A stretch of DNA of 64,000 nt from assembly GCF_014926385.1 (NCBI RefSeq), contig NZ_CP053291.1, positions 1,612,001 to 1,676,000 of the forward strand, given 5' to 3'. A model generated the notes under the pieces. The model did not search any database and was not told the DNA's origin. It saw only the letters and a program-made list of their open reading frames with translations. Position 1 is the stretch's first letter, and each line of letters begins with the position of its first letter. Position numbers and translations under genes: made by a program. This DNA comes from Trueperella pecoris (GTDB taxonomy: Bacteria; Actinomycetota; Actinomycetes; Actinomycetales; Actinomycetaceae). Below are positions 17,448 to 26,002 of this stretch, one piece after another.

Positions 17448-18743
17448 ATGACACTTGTGGTTGTGGAGGGCGGACGCGGCCCGCAGGCAGTAGAGCGAGT
17501 TCACGACGCCGTCGTGGGCGCCTTGCGTACCTGGCGCGGCGGAGGCAGCCCCGCCCCGCTCTTTGTGGTGGCTCCAGGCACGGACCCGGAGGCGATCCGC
17601 GCGGAGGTTGGCCGCCTCGAGGTTCCCGAAGGCACGGGCCTGCTCATGCGAACCTCGGGATCGACGACGGGCACGGGCAAGATCGTGGCAATCTCGTGGG
17701 AGTCTCTGACGGCGTCGGCGAAGGCCACTCACGAGGCGTTCGGCGGGCCGGGCCGGTGGGCGGCCCAACTTCCGCTCGAGCACATCGCCGGTCTCCAGAC
17801 GGTGGCCCGCAGCGCGATCAACGAACTCGATGCTCTAGACGCCGGCGAGTCGCCACAGTCCGCGGCCCGCTTCCGCCCCATCTACCTCGACCTGTCCGAC
17901 CCGCGGGCGACCCGCGCCGCACTGACGTCAGCGGCGGTGCGAACGTATCTTTCGCTGGTTCCCACCCAGCTCCTGCGCGTCCTGCGCACGCCCGAGCTCC
18001 TCGTGGCCCTGCGCGAGGCGGTCTTCCTCGTCGGCGGCGCGGGCACCCCCGAACACGCCCTGACCCAAGCCCGTGAGGCTGGACTTGATGTCCACACCTC
18101 CTATGGCATGACCGAGACGTGCGGCGGCTGCGTCTACGACGGCCGCCCCATCGGCGACACCAAGATCGTTCTGGCCGGTAACGGCCGCATCTCGCTGCGC
18201 AGCTCCGCCGTCGCCACCGGCTACCTGTGGCCATGCACAGCCAGCGCAACCGCGCCCGTCTCTGCCGTGGCCAGCGCGTTTGAGCCCACCGACTTCGACC
18301 CGCCCGCGCCCTTACGCACGCCCGGCACGCCCGCCACCCACCACACCAAGGACGCCGGACGCCTCGTCGAGACGCCCGATGGCAACATCCTGGACGTCCT
18401 CGGCCGTATCGACGACGCCATCACCACCGGCGGCCTCACCGTCATGCCCCGCCTCATCGAAGAATCGCTGGCCAGAGCAGGCAGGGAGGCGATCGTCGTC
18501 GGCGTCCCGCACCTCGAGTGGGGCGAGGCGGTGGCCGCCGTCGTCGACGACACGAACAACCCTTCGCAGAGCTGCGACATCACCGTCATGCGCAGCTGGG
18601 TCAAGCTCGACCTGGGCCCCTGGTGGGCGCCCACCTACGTCGTGGGGCTGTCGGAGATCGGCGGGCAGTTACCGCACACGGCCTCGGGAAAGGTTGACCG
18701 CCGCCAGCTGCGAGAGCTCGTCTCCGATTACCTCGGGTTGTAA
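17448..18743 (+). CDS. menE: o-Succinylbenzoate-CoA ligase
   Basis: MenE activates o-succinylbenzoate with ATP and CoA. The 431-residue protein is a short member of the AMP-binding family: P-loop RTSGSTTGTGKIV, PLEHIAGLQ, SYGMTETCGGCVYDG, GRIDDAITTGG and the C-terminal ASGKVDRRQL with the catalytic Lys. A Pro/Ala-rich stretch (about residues 262-300) separates the two domains. It precedes menA by 26 bases, which supports the menaquinone assignment over other acyl-CoA ligases. Confidence 0.9.
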   Translation: MTLVVVEGGRGPQAVERVHDAVVGALRTWRGGGSPAPLFVVAPGTDPEAIRAEVGRLEVPEGTGLLMRTSGSTTGTGKIVAISWESLTASAKATHEAFGGPGRWAAQLPLEHIAGLQTVARSAINELDALDAGESPQSAARFRPIYLDLSDPRATRAALTSAAVRTYLSLVPTQLLRVLRTPELLVALREAVFLVGGAGTPEHALTQAREAGLDVHTSYGMTETCGGCVYDGRPIGDTKIVLAGNGRISLRSSAVATGYLWPCTASATAPVSAVASAFEPTDFDPPAPLRTPGTPATHHTKDAGRLVETPDGNILDVLGRIDDAITTGGLTVMPRLIEESLARAGREAIVVGVPHLEWGEAVAAVVDDTNNPSQSCDITVMRSWVKLDLGPWWAPTYVVGLSEIGGQLPHTASGKVDRRQLRELVSDYLGL

Positions 18744-18769
18744 GATGTCGGGAGTTGAAAGGCAGGTTC

Positions 18770-19642
18770 ATGGCAACCATTCATGATTGGCTCGAAGGTG
18801 CCCGCGTGCGCACCCTCCCCGCCGCCGTCGCACCCGTATTGGCAGGCACCGGGGTCGCGATCGCCGAGGAAGGCTTTTCTTTCCCCCGTGCTCTCCTAGC
18901 CGCAGCCGTGGCGCTCTTCTTCCAGATCGGGGTTAATTTTGCCAACGACTACTCCGACGGCATCCGTGGTACCGACGACGTCCGCTCCGGCCCGCCGCGC
19001 CTGACCGGCGGTGGCAAGACCTCGCCCGGCGTCGTCAAACGCGCCGCATTCGCCTTCTTCGCGCTCGGTGCCCTCGCCGGCCTGACCCTCGTGGTGCTAT
19101 CGGGCCAGTGGTGGCTCATCGGTGCGGGCCTGGCCGCCGTCGTCGCCGCCTGGTACTACACCGGCGGCAAGCACCCCTACGGCTACATGGGCCTCGGCGA
19201 AGTCTTCGTCATGATCTTCTTCGGCTACATGGCCACCGTGGGCACAACCTACACCCAGACCGGCACTGCCCCTTGGATGGCGTGGGTGGCCGGCACCGGC
19301 ATCGGGCTGATCGCCTGCGCCCTGCTCATGGTCAACAACATCCGAGATATCCCCACCGATTCCCAGACCGGCAAGCACACGCTAGCCGTCCGCCTGGGCG
19401 AGGGACGCGCGCGCGTAACCTTCGTCGCCATGCTCGTCGGCGCGGTTGCCTGCTACGTCGTCATCGGCCTGTGGCACTGGCCCACCCTCTCAACAACAGC
19501 GTTCATCGGGGTCGGACCGATCGTCCTTGCCTCACCCGTCCTGCGCGGGGCATCGGGCAGGGAACTGATCCCCGTCCTTCGCAACACGGGCCTGTTCGAA
19601 CTGTTATACGGTGTGGTTCTATTGGTCACGCTAGCAGTGTGA
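18770..19642 (+). CDS. menA: 1,4-Dihydroxy-2-naphthoate polyprenyltransferase
   Basis: MenA attaches the isoprenoid tail to DHNA in the membrane. The protein is 290 residues with eight to nine helices. The prenyl-diphosphate/Mg site NDYSDGIRGTDD lies at about residues 60-71, and a second Asp-rich site NNIRDIPTDSQTGKHTLAVR lies later. I start at ATG 18770, seven bases after AAAGG; a TTG at 18755 is in frame but has poor context. It forms a short operon with menE and probably the next gene. Confidence 0.92.
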   Translation: MATIHDWLEGARVRTLPAAVAPVLAGTGVAIAEEGFSFPRALLAAAVALFFQIGVNFANDYSDGIRGTDDVRSGPPRLTGGGKTSPGVVKRAAFAFFALGALAGLTLVVLSGQWWLIGAGLAAVVAAWYYTGGKHPYGYMGLGEVFVMIFFGYMATVGTTYTQTGTAPWMAWVAGTGIGLIACALLMVNNIRDIPTDSQTGKHTLAVRLGEGRARVTFVAMLVGAVACYVVIGLWHWPTLSTTAFIGVGPIVLASPVLRGASGRELIPVLRNTGLFELLYGVVLLVTLAV

Positions 19643-19673
19643 TTGGACGCGGAAATCTAGTTAAGGTTGACAC

Positions 19674-20099
19674 ATGCCTCGAATTCTTCCCATCCTCATC
19701 GGCATAGCGCTCATCGTCTACGCCTTCATGGACTGCGCACAGACGGATTCCACCGCCATGCCCGCAAAGATTTCCAAGCCGCTGTGGCTCCTGCTCATCG
19801 TGCTCGTCCCGGTTCTCGGCGCACTGATCTGGCTCTTCTTCAAATACCAGCACATCTTCAAGTCCGACTACACGATGGGCTCCTTCGGCGCCGGGCAAAG
19901 CCCGTTCTCCCGCCCCAAGAAGCCTTCGGGTCCCCTCGCTCCCGACGACGATCCCGACTTTCTCGCCCGCCTCGAGGCTCGCAACCGCCGCCGTGCCTAC
20001 GAGGAGCGCATGCGGCAAGAGGGCCGGCTCCCCGAGGACGGCAAGCAGGATCAAGATGAGGACGACGACAGCGCCGGCGGCCTCTACGGCAGCCGGTAG
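19674..20099 (+). CDS. PLDc_N domain membrane protein
   Basis: The 141-residue protein has two N-terminal helices (about 3-19 and 35-56) flanking MDCAQTDS, the pattern of the phospholipase-D nuclease N-terminal (PLDc_N) domain that occurs alone in many actinobacteria. A charged, disordered C-terminus follows, including PDDDPDFLARLE. Such genes often lie beside menE/menA, as here, 31 bases downstream. Function is unknown. Confidence 0.72.
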   Translation: MPRILPILIGIALIVYAFMDCAQTDSTAMPAKISKPLWLLLIVLVPVLGALIWLFFKYQHIFKSDYTMGSFGAGQSPFSRPKKPSGPLAPDDDPDFLARLEARNRRRAYEERMRQEGRLPEDGKQDQDEDDDSAGGLYGSR

Positions 20100-20188
20100 G
20101 CCTACGTCGTCGTGAACGGGCCATCAACGCGGGCCGCTTGCACCGCGTACAAACGGCGTCATGAACCCCGAATGAGCCTCCCACAGGC

Positions 20189-20860
20189 TTACGCTAGCTC
20201 TTCGGCCTGCGACGTTCCAGGGACCATGTCGGTGGCTTTGGGCAAGAGGTGCCCCACCGGCTCCCAATAATCGAGGGCGAGGAGCTGCTTATCGGCGAAG
20301 GTGAGCGACGTGACCGACGCCAGCGAACACTCGCGCTTGCGCGGATCCGACGCGATCGGCTTGCGCTCGACGAAACGACGCATCGTCCAGATCGGTAGCT
20401 GATGGGAGACGAGGACCGCTTCCCCGCCGCGAGCCTCGTCGACGGCGTGGGCGATCGCCTTCGACATGCGGTTAATCACCTCAGTGTAGGGCTCTCCCCA
20501 CGAGGGACGCAGCGGATTGACATACCACGCCCAGTAGCGCGGATGGGCCAAAATCCAACGGTTCTTGTTGACGGGCACACCCTCAAATTTGTTGTCCGCC
20601 TCGATGAGACGCGGGTCGCGGTGAAGGGGTAGGTCGAAAAGCTCGGCGGTCGGAGTGGCGGTTTCGATCGCGCGCTCGAGTGGGGAAGCCATCACCAGTC
20701 GCACGTCGTGGTCTGCGAACGCCAGACCCAGCTCCTGCGCCATCTGGTTGCCAAGCTCGGACAGGTGATACCCAGGGCGCCTGCCGTACAGCACAGCCTC
20801 GGGATTAAAAACCTCTCCGTGACGGACGAGGTGAACCGTTGTCATTTCCATGGGTTTCAT
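20189..20860 (-). CDS. Histidine phosphatase family protein
   Basis: This is a 223-residue member of the phosphoglycerate-mutase-like superfamily. The catalytic motif HLVRHGE is at the N-terminus, followed by YGRRPGYHLSELG, ASPLERAIETA and the second catalytic His in LVSHQLP. It is typical of actinobacterial broad phosphatases often found near menaquinone genes. ATGs at 20860, 20851 and 20845 are all possible and none has a strong ribosome site. Substrate unknown. Confidence 0.82.
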   Translation of the reverse strand: MKPMEMTTVHLVRHGEVFNPEAVLYGRRPGYHLSELGNQMAQELGLAFADHDVRLVMASPLERAIETATPTAELFDLPLHRDPRLIEADNKFEGVPVNKNRWILAHPRYWAWYVNPLRPSWGEPYTEVINRMSKAIAHAVDEARGGEAVLVSHQLPIWTMRRFVERKPIASDPRKRECSLASVTSLTFADKQLLALDYWEPVGHLLPKATDMVPGTSQAEELA

Positions 20861-20975
20861 TGTGCCACGTCATCCGCGACGTCCTCCACAACGCCCTCCG
20901 CGGGCGACGGCTGTAGACGCGAGCCTTCGCGGGCGGCGAGCGAATGTTGACGTCCGTGCCCAGAGCCTTCACCTT

Positions 20976-20997
20976 GCCCGCCCTAGGAACGGCGGGC
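20976..20997 (-). terminator. GC-rich hairpin downstream of the MarR gene
   Basis: GCCCGCC (20976-20982) pairs with GGCGGGC (20991-20997), about 45 bases beyond the 3' end of the minus-strand regulator gene. There is no T-run. The 182 bases between the phosphatase start and the regulator stop hold no gene I can support. Confidence 0.35.
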
Positions 20998-21042
20998 CCG
21001 CGGGCCTCCGTTCCGCTCCAATATCGCCCCGGCTACGAGCCG

Positions 21043-21495
21043 CTACTCTTCAGTCGCGGAGTCGATGACCTTTCGGAAAGCGCGCCCGAGCTCGAGGAAT
21101 TCGGGAGTCTCCAGAAGATCCACGAAGTGCCGGCGGACCGAATCTACATGCTTGGGGGCGGCCTCTTCTAGCTTGGCGTAACCTTCGTTGGTAAGCTGGC
21201 AGATGATTCCGCGCCGGTCATGCGGACAGGGTTCGCGGCGGACGAAACCCGCCTGCTCGAGGCGCTTGACCGTGTGCGTGAGCCGCGATCGCGAATGCAC
21301 GAGGTTCTCGGCCAGGTTGGACATGCGCAACTTCCGGTCCTCAGACTCAGAAAGCCGGACAAGGACTTCGTATTCGTTGAGCGTGAGCCCGGAATCGTTC
21401 GCCATATCCTGGTTGACCTTGTCAAGGATCGTCGCCTGGCCGGTGAGGAAGGACCTCCAGGCCTCTTGCTCTGGCTGACTGAGCCAATTCGCCAT
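21043..21495 (-). CDS. MarR family transcriptional regulator
   Basis: The 150-residue winged-helix protein has LTLNEYEVLVRLSES, the recognition helix RKLRMSNLAENLVHSRSRLT and the wing EPCPHDRRGIICQLTNEG with the conserved Asp-Arg pair. I start at ATG 21495, five bases after GAAAGGTGG; a GTG at 21504 lies inside that ribosome site. No adjacent transporter or enzyme gene reveals a target; it may mainly regulate itself through the palindrome just upstream. Confidence 0.85.
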   Translation of the reverse strand: MANWLSQPEQEAWRSFLTGQATILDKVNQDMANDSGLTLNEYEVLVRLSESEDRKLRMSNLAENLVHSRSRLTHTVKRLEQAGFVRREPCPHDRRGIICQLTNEGYAKLEEAAPKHVDSVRRHFVDLLETPEFLELGRAFRKVIDSATEE

Positions 21496-21520
21496 CACTA
21501 CCACCTTTCATTGAAACTTT

Positions 21521-21538
21521 AACTACTTTAACATAGTT
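21521..21538. promoter_or_regulatory. Candidate MarR operator
   Basis: AACTA (21521-21525) and TAGTT (21534-21538) form an inverted repeat with an eight-base A/T-rich centre, 26 bases upstream of the MarR-family start. On the minus strand the same stretch contains two GTTAAAG-like units. AT-rich palindromes of this size at the promoter are typical MarR autoregulatory sites. Confidence 0.45.
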
Positions 21539-21658
21539 GGCGTGCCGCACCCGAGCCTTAGGTCGCCCCAGAGGGTGACGTTCGCAGGGAGTCCGCGGCC
21601 TCGACTGGCCGGCCCCCTTCCGCCCGACACGCCTCCGCCCGCGCTGCACTAAGCTGAT

Positions 21659-21697
21659 CGCCGCTGTATAAAAATGCTGCATATTAGTACAGCGGCG
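21659..21697. repeat. Perfect 10-bp inverted repeat with an AT-rich spacer
   Basis: CGCCGCTGTA (21659-21668) and TACAGCGGCG (21688-21697) are exact reverse complements separated by 19 bases that are strikingly A/T-rich inside a very GC-rich stretch. It lies in the 354-base gap between the MarR start and the bS22 stop, which otherwise holds only GC-rich sequence with no gene. It could be an operator or a recombination site; no known family is matched. Confidence 0.5.
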
Positions 21698-21790
21698 GGC
21701 AGGTTAATGGTGCGCGGGCGAAGCGGCCCTACTGCGGGGCCCGGACGAGGCGGACACGGCGGCCCGACCGGGCCGACACCCCAGGCCCCA

Positions 21791-21829
21791 CCACCAAAAC
21801 AAAGAACCGGCCCCCAAAGGAACCGGTTC
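21791..21829 (-). terminator. Rho-independent terminator of the bS22 gene
   Basis: Read on the minus strand, GAACCGG (21829-21823) and CCGGTTC (21810-21804) pair around a 12-base loop and are followed by TTTGTTTTG. This is one of the few classical stem-plus-T-run terminators in the window. It lies about 20 bases past the bS22 stop codon. Confidence 0.82.
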
Positions 21830-21849
21830 AAGCAATCGGGAAGCCCGAG

Positions 21850-21948
21850 TTACTTCTTGTTACGACGCTGGTGGCGCGTCTTGCGAAGCAGCTTGCGGTG
21901 CTTCTTCTTCGACATACGCTTGCGGCGCTTCTTAATGACGGAACCCAT
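21850..21948 (-). CDS. Ribosomal micro-protein bS22 (AURKAIP1/COX24 domain)
   Basis: A 32-residue, extremely basic protein begins [20 protein letters not shown] and ends RRNKK. It matches the AURKAIP1/COX24-type protein known in actinobacteria as small-subunit protein bS22. GGAGG lies six bases before the ATG, and a proper terminator follows. The gene is short enough to be missed by many gene finders. The conserved partnership with the excisionase-like gene upstream supports the call. Confidence 0.88.
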   Translation of the reverse strand: MGSVIKKRRKRMSKKKHRKLLRKTRHQRRNKK

Positions 21949-22050
21949 AGGTTACCTCCGATCGGTTGTGCAGTGGCACGGCCACATGGAACTAGGAAAG
22001 TCTACAGCAGACGGGAAAAACTCAAAAACGCGCTCACGTACGCTGGCCGC

Positions 22051-22254
22051 TTACGCACCGGCGGCTTGGTCCATGCCGCTGGAGAGTAGCTTGTCCACGG
22101 CCGACTTGGGAACCCGGTATGAGCTTCCGACACGGACGGCAGGCAGGTCACCCGAGTGGACCATTCGGTAAACGGTCATGCGCGAAACGCGCGTCAATTC
22201 GGCGACTTCGGCCACAGTGAAGAACTGCGGTACCGAGGGTGGTAGCTGTGCCAT
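22051..22254 (-). CDS. BldC-like helix-turn-helix DNA-binding protein
   Basis: The 67-residue protein is almost entirely one MerR-like winged helix: FFTVAEVAELTRVSRMTVYR for the helix-turn-helix and SGDLPAVRVGSSYRVPKSAV for the wing. It belongs to the excisionase-type family that includes BldC of Streptomyces, a developmental repressor. It lies just upstream of bS22 on the same strand, a common actinobacterial arrangement. Its regulon here is unknown. Confidence 0.85.
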   Translation of the reverse strand: MAQLPPSVPQFFTVAEVAELTRVSRMTVYRMVHSGDLPAVRVGSSYRVPKSAVDKLLSSGMDQAAGA

Positions 22255-22494
22255 CCTTACCGTCCTTGCATCCCCGCGGGGCGTGATACGTGTGCGTGGG
22301 CGAATTGCCCTTTCGAATTAACTTCCTGTCACACCCTACCCGATTTTCCCATCCTCAACACATTAAAACGGCAATATGTAGGGCAAATCCCTTGATTTGC
22401 TCTGGACGACACCGTCGCCATATCTTCTCGAGTGGCACAGCGCGGCCGTTGGGGGACTACGCTGGAGGGTAGCGCGCGCAAGGGAGAAGGTGAG

Positions 22495-23880
22495 ATGACG
22501 CAAGATCAGTTCAACGTGACGGCACCTCGCCGCCCCGGCCCGCAGATCCGTGACCGGATTGATCATCTTGCGAGGCATTCCCCGGCCCGCCTGGCCCTCT
22601 TGGTGTTTGGCTTCATCATTCTCGCAATTACGTCCTTGCTGTACATGCCCTTCGCGAAGGTGGGGCCGGGTAGCGCGTCGTTCTTAGAGGCGCTGTTCAC
22701 GGCGACGTCGGCAGTATGTGTGACGGGCTTGACGGTGGTGGACACGGCGACGTATTGGACGGGCTTCGGGCACGTCGTCATCGCGATTGGCATCCAGATC
22801 GGCGGCTTGGGCGTGATGACGCTCGCATCGATTCTCGGCTTGGCAGTGTCGCGTCATATCGGCCTAACTCAGCGCATCTTGACGGCAACGGAGACGAAGT
22901 CGCGATTGGGCGACGTCGGAGGGCTGCTTCGCGCCGTCGTCATCACCTCGTTGACGGTTGAGTTTATTTTGGCTCTCGCGCTGTTTCCGTCGATCATGCG
23001 CACGCAGAAGACGTTCCTGGGGGCGCTGGGCCATTCGGTCTTCATGTCCCTCTCGACGTTCAATAACGGCGGGTTTGTGATTTCCGAGGCTGGCCTCGCT
23101 CCGCACGTGGGTAATTGGGCGATCAATGTGCCGATTATCGTCGGCACGATTGCCGGGGCGATCGGGTTCCCGGTGATCTTGAACATTTCGCGTAACGTCC
23201 GCTCCCCCAAGCGGTGGTCGCTACACACGAAGATCACGCTGGTGTCCTATTTTGCGATTTGGGTCGCGGCGGTCATAGCGATCGGGACGCTCGAATGGAA
23301 TGGCGCTTTTGCGGATTTCACTTTTAATGAGCGGGTTCTTGCTTCGTTGTTCCAGGGCACGACGCCGCGCTCGTCCGGCTTGTCGACGGTGGATATCGGT
23401 TCGTTGTCGGAGAGCTCGTGGTTCATCATGGACGTGCTGATGTTTGTGGGGGCCGGCTCAGCATCCACGGGCGGAGGCATTAAGGTGTCCACGTTTGCCG
23501 TCTTGGTGCTCGCCATTATTGCCGAGGCCCGCGGCGATCGGGATACGGAGGCCTTCGGCAAGAGGCTCCCCCCGGACGTGATTCGCCTGTCCATTTCGGC
23601 CTCGTTCCTCGGGGCCTTCCTGGTGGGGATCTCGACGCTGGCGATCCTCCAGGTGTCGGGCTTTCCCCTGTCGCGAGTGATTTTTGACGTCATCTCGGCC
23701 TTCGCCACGTGTGGCCTGTCCACGGGCATCACCCCTCACTTGCCCGATTCGGCCAAGCTCATTCTCGTGGTGCTCATGTATCTGGGCCGCGTGGGAACGA
23801 TGACATTCGCGGCGGCCTTGGCCTTGCGATCGCGTCGCCGCGTGATTCGACTTCCAGAAGACCGGCCGATCATTGGCTAG
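22495..23880 (+). CDS. Potassium uptake channel subunit (TrkH/KtrB)
   Basis: This is a 461-residue membrane subunit of a Ktr/Trk potassium uptake system. The four pore-loop regions are visible: SAVCVTGLTVVD, STFNNGGF, TPRSSGLSTVDIG and ATCGLSTGIT, each with the selectivity Gly. I start at ATG 22495 after GAGAAGG, giving a short cytoplasmic N-terminus; a frame open to 22432 adds an unlikely leader. The regulatory NAD-binding subunit follows 23 bases later. Confidence 0.9.
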   Translation: MTQDQFNVTAPRRPGPQIRDRIDHLARHSPARLALLVFGFIILAITSLLYMPFAKVGPGSASFLEALFTATSAVCVTGLTVVDTATYWTGFGHVVIAIGIQIGGLGVMTLASILGLAVSRHIGLTQRILTATETKSRLGDVGGLLRAVVITSLTVEFILALALFPSIMRTQKTFLGALGHSVFMSLSTFNNGGFVISEAGLAPHVGNWAINVPIIVGTIAGAIGFPVILNISRNVRSPKRWSLHTKITLVSYFAIWVAAVIAIGTLEWNGAFADFTFNERVLASLFQGTTPRSSGLSTVDIGSLSESSWFIMDVLMFVGAGSASTGGGIKVSTFAVLVLAIIAEARGDRDTEAFGKRLPPDVIRLSISASFLGAFLVGISTLAILQVSGFPLSRVIFDVISAFATCGLSTGITPHLPDSAKLILVVLMYLGRVGTMTFAAALALRSRRRVIRLPEDRPIIG

Positions 23881-23903
23881 TATGAGCGCAGGAAGGGATA
23901 CAC

Positions 23904-24578
23904 ATGCCGGATAAATATACGGATAACGCTACGCTCGTCATTGGTTTGGGCCGTTTCGGCTCGGCCATCGCGGCCACGCTGGACCGACTTGATAAGGACG
24001 TTTTGGCCGTGGAGGCCAACTCTGATCTTGCCCAGCAGTGGAGTCACCGCTTCCGGGTGGTGGAATCCGATGCGCGTTCGGCGGAGGCGCTTCACCAGTT
24101 GGGGGCGGAGGACTTCGACGTCGCCGTCGTGGGCGTGGGCGGTCTCGAAGCGTCGGTATTGATCACGGCTAACCTTGTGGACTTGGGGATCAAGGACATT
24201 TGGGCGAAGGCGACATCGCGCGAGCATGGCACGATCCTCAAGCGCATTGGCGCCCACCATGTGGTTTACCCTGAGTACGACGCCGGACAACGCGTCGCGC
24301 ACATGCTCTCGGGTCGCATGCTCGACTACATCGACATGGAGGACCAGTTCACGATCGTGAAGATGGTTCCGCCGAAGGATCTCATTGGTTTCTCGCTGGC
24401 GGAGTCGAACGTGCGCCAGCGTTTCGGCGTGACGATCATCGGCGTGAAGTCGCCCGGTCAGCCCTTCGAATATGCCACCCCGCAGACGAGGATCGGCAAC
24501 GGTGACGTGCTCATCGTTTCCGGGGAGTCCTCCCTCTTGGAGGAGTTCGCGAACAGAATTGTCGGACGTGCGGGCTAG
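23904..24578 (+). CDS. Potassium uptake regulatory subunit (KtrA/TrkA)
   Basis: The 224-residue cytoplasmic gating protein has an RCK_N Rossmann domain (VIGLGRFGSAIA, acidic residue in VLAVEANSD) and a C-terminal TrkA_C domain (about 140-220, IGVKSPGQPFEYATPQTRI). It binds nucleotides and controls the adjacent TrkH/KtrB channel. It is transcribed with that gene and probably with radA. Confidence 0.9.
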   Translation: MPDKYTDNATLVIGLGRFGSAIAATLDRLDKDVLAVEANSDLAQQWSHRFRVVESDARSAEALHQLGAEDFDVAVVGVGGLEASVLITANLVDLGIKDIWAKATSREHGTILKRIGAHHVVYPEYDAGQRVAHMLSGRMLDYIDMEDQFTIVKMVPPKDLIGFSLAESNVRQRFGVTIIGVKSPGQPFEYATPQTRIGNGDVLIVSGESSLLEEFANRIVGRAG

Positions 24579-24587
24579 CCTCAATTC

Positions 24588-25961
24588 ATGGCTAAGAATC
24601 AGAGCACGTTTCGGTGTAGTGAGTGTGGTTGGACCACCGTCAAGTGGGTAGGGCGCTGCGGGCAGTGCCAGGCGTGGGGAACGCTTGAGGAGGCCGCGCC
24701 GGCGTCGGCGGGGTCGAAGGTGGTGGCTCTCACGCCGCGTACGCCCGCCCAGCCCATCACTCAGGTTTCTACACAGGCGTCGGTCAAGGCGCCTACGGGG
24801 GTGAGCGAGCTCGATCGCGTGCTGGGCGGTGGCATCGTCCCCGGCGTCGTGATCTTGCTTGCTGGTGAACCCGGCGTGGGTAAGTCGACCCTGCTGTTGG
24901 ACGTCGCGGCGAAGGCGGCGGCGCAGGCGCAGGACAATGGGCGCAACCCCATCCTTTACGTCACGGGCGAGGAGTCGGCTTCCCAGGTGCGCTCGCGCGC
25001 GGAACGCATCGGCGCGTTGCATCCGCACCTGTTGCTCGCGGCGGAAGCGGACCTGGGAAGAATTCTCGGCCACGTTTCAGATTCCCAGCCCTCCCTCCTG
25101 ATTGTCGATTCGGTCCAGACGATCATGGATCCGCATGTGGAGGGTTCGGCCGGCGGCGTCGCCCAGGTTCGGGCCGTGACATCCACGCTGGTCAACACCG
25201 CCAAGGCGTCGGATCTGCCCGTGCTGCTGGTGGGTCACGTGACGAAGGACGGATCAATCGCGGGTCCGCGCGTGCTGGAGCACCTTGTGGACGTCGTGTG
25301 CCAGTTCGAGGGTGATCGTCATTCGCGGCTGCGCCTGGTGCGCGCCGTGAAGAATCGTTATGGGGCAACGGACGAGGTAGGTTGCTTCGAGCTCGTTGAT
25401 TCAGGCATTAACGGGCTCGCCGATCCCTCCGGCCTTTTCCTTTCCGCGCGTAATCTCACTGTTCCCGGCACATGCGTCACGGTCACGCTCGAGGGTCGGC
25501 GCCCGATGCCGGTGGAGGTTCAGGCCCTGTCGGTGCCGTCGGCCGGTCCCCCGCGGCGTACCACCTCGGGCGTTGATAACTCGCGGGTCGCCATGATGCT
25601 CGCGGTGCTTCAGTCTCGGCTCGGCGTGCAGTTCGACCGTCATGACATCTTTGTCTCCACGGTTGGCGGTGCGCGCGCGGTGGAGCCCAGCGTGGATGTG
25701 GCGATCGCGCTGGCGCTTGCCTCCGCAGCGGCGGATCTTCCCCTCGCTCCGGGTGTGATCGCGGTGGGCGAGGTCTCGCTGACGGGCGAGTTGCGCCCGG
25801 TCGTTGGGCTACAGCGCAGGCTCAACGAGGCTGCCCGGCTCGGCTTTCATACGGCTATCATTCCGACGACGTCGGAGAGCCTCACGCCTCCGACGGGGAT
25901 GCGGCTGCGCGCTGTCGACGACGTCGGGGCGGCGGCTCGTGCCGTCCTGCCCATCGAATGA
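24588..25961 (+). CDS. radA: DNA repair protein RadA
   Basis: RadA (Sms) is a branch-migration helicase in recombinational repair. The 457-residue protein has an N-terminal four-Cys zinc finger (FRCSECGW and GRCGQCQAWG), Walker A GEPGVGKSTLL, the RadA-specific KNRYG motif and a C-terminal Lon-protease-like domain (GGARAVEPSVDVAIALALAS). It begins nine bases after the KtrA stop and is normal in length. Confidence 0.95.
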   Translation: MAKNQSTFRCSECGWTTVKWVGRCGQCQAWGTLEEAAPASAGSKVVALTPRTPAQPITQVSTQASVKAPTGVSELDRVLGGGIVPGVVILLAGEPGVGKSTLLLDVAAKAAAQAQDNGRNPILYVTGEESASQVRSRAERIGALHPHLLLAAEADLGRILGHVSDSQPSLLIVDSVQTIMDPHVEGSAGGVAQVRAVTSTLVNTAKASDLPVLLVGHVTKDGSIAGPRVLEHLVDVVCQFEGDRHSRLRLVRAVKNRYGATDEVGCFELVDSGINGLADPSGLFLSARNLTVPGTCVTVTLEGRRPMPVEVQALSVPSAGPPRRTTSGVDNSRVAMMLAVLQSRLGVQFDRHDIFVSTVGGARAVEPSVDVAIALALASAAADLPLAPGVIAVGEVSLTGELRPVVGLQRRLNEAARLGFHTAIIPTTSESLTPPTGMRLRAVDDVGAAARAVLPIE

Positions 25962-26002
25962 GGCAGTCTCGATGGGGTCCGCCCTCATCGAGACTGGCCG
26001 CG

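Noticed and set aside
23877-25073. Long minus-strand open frame antisense to ktrA and radA
   Set aside because: The translation is Arg/His-rich shadow sequence without any motif, while ktrA and radA on the other strand have all family signatures.
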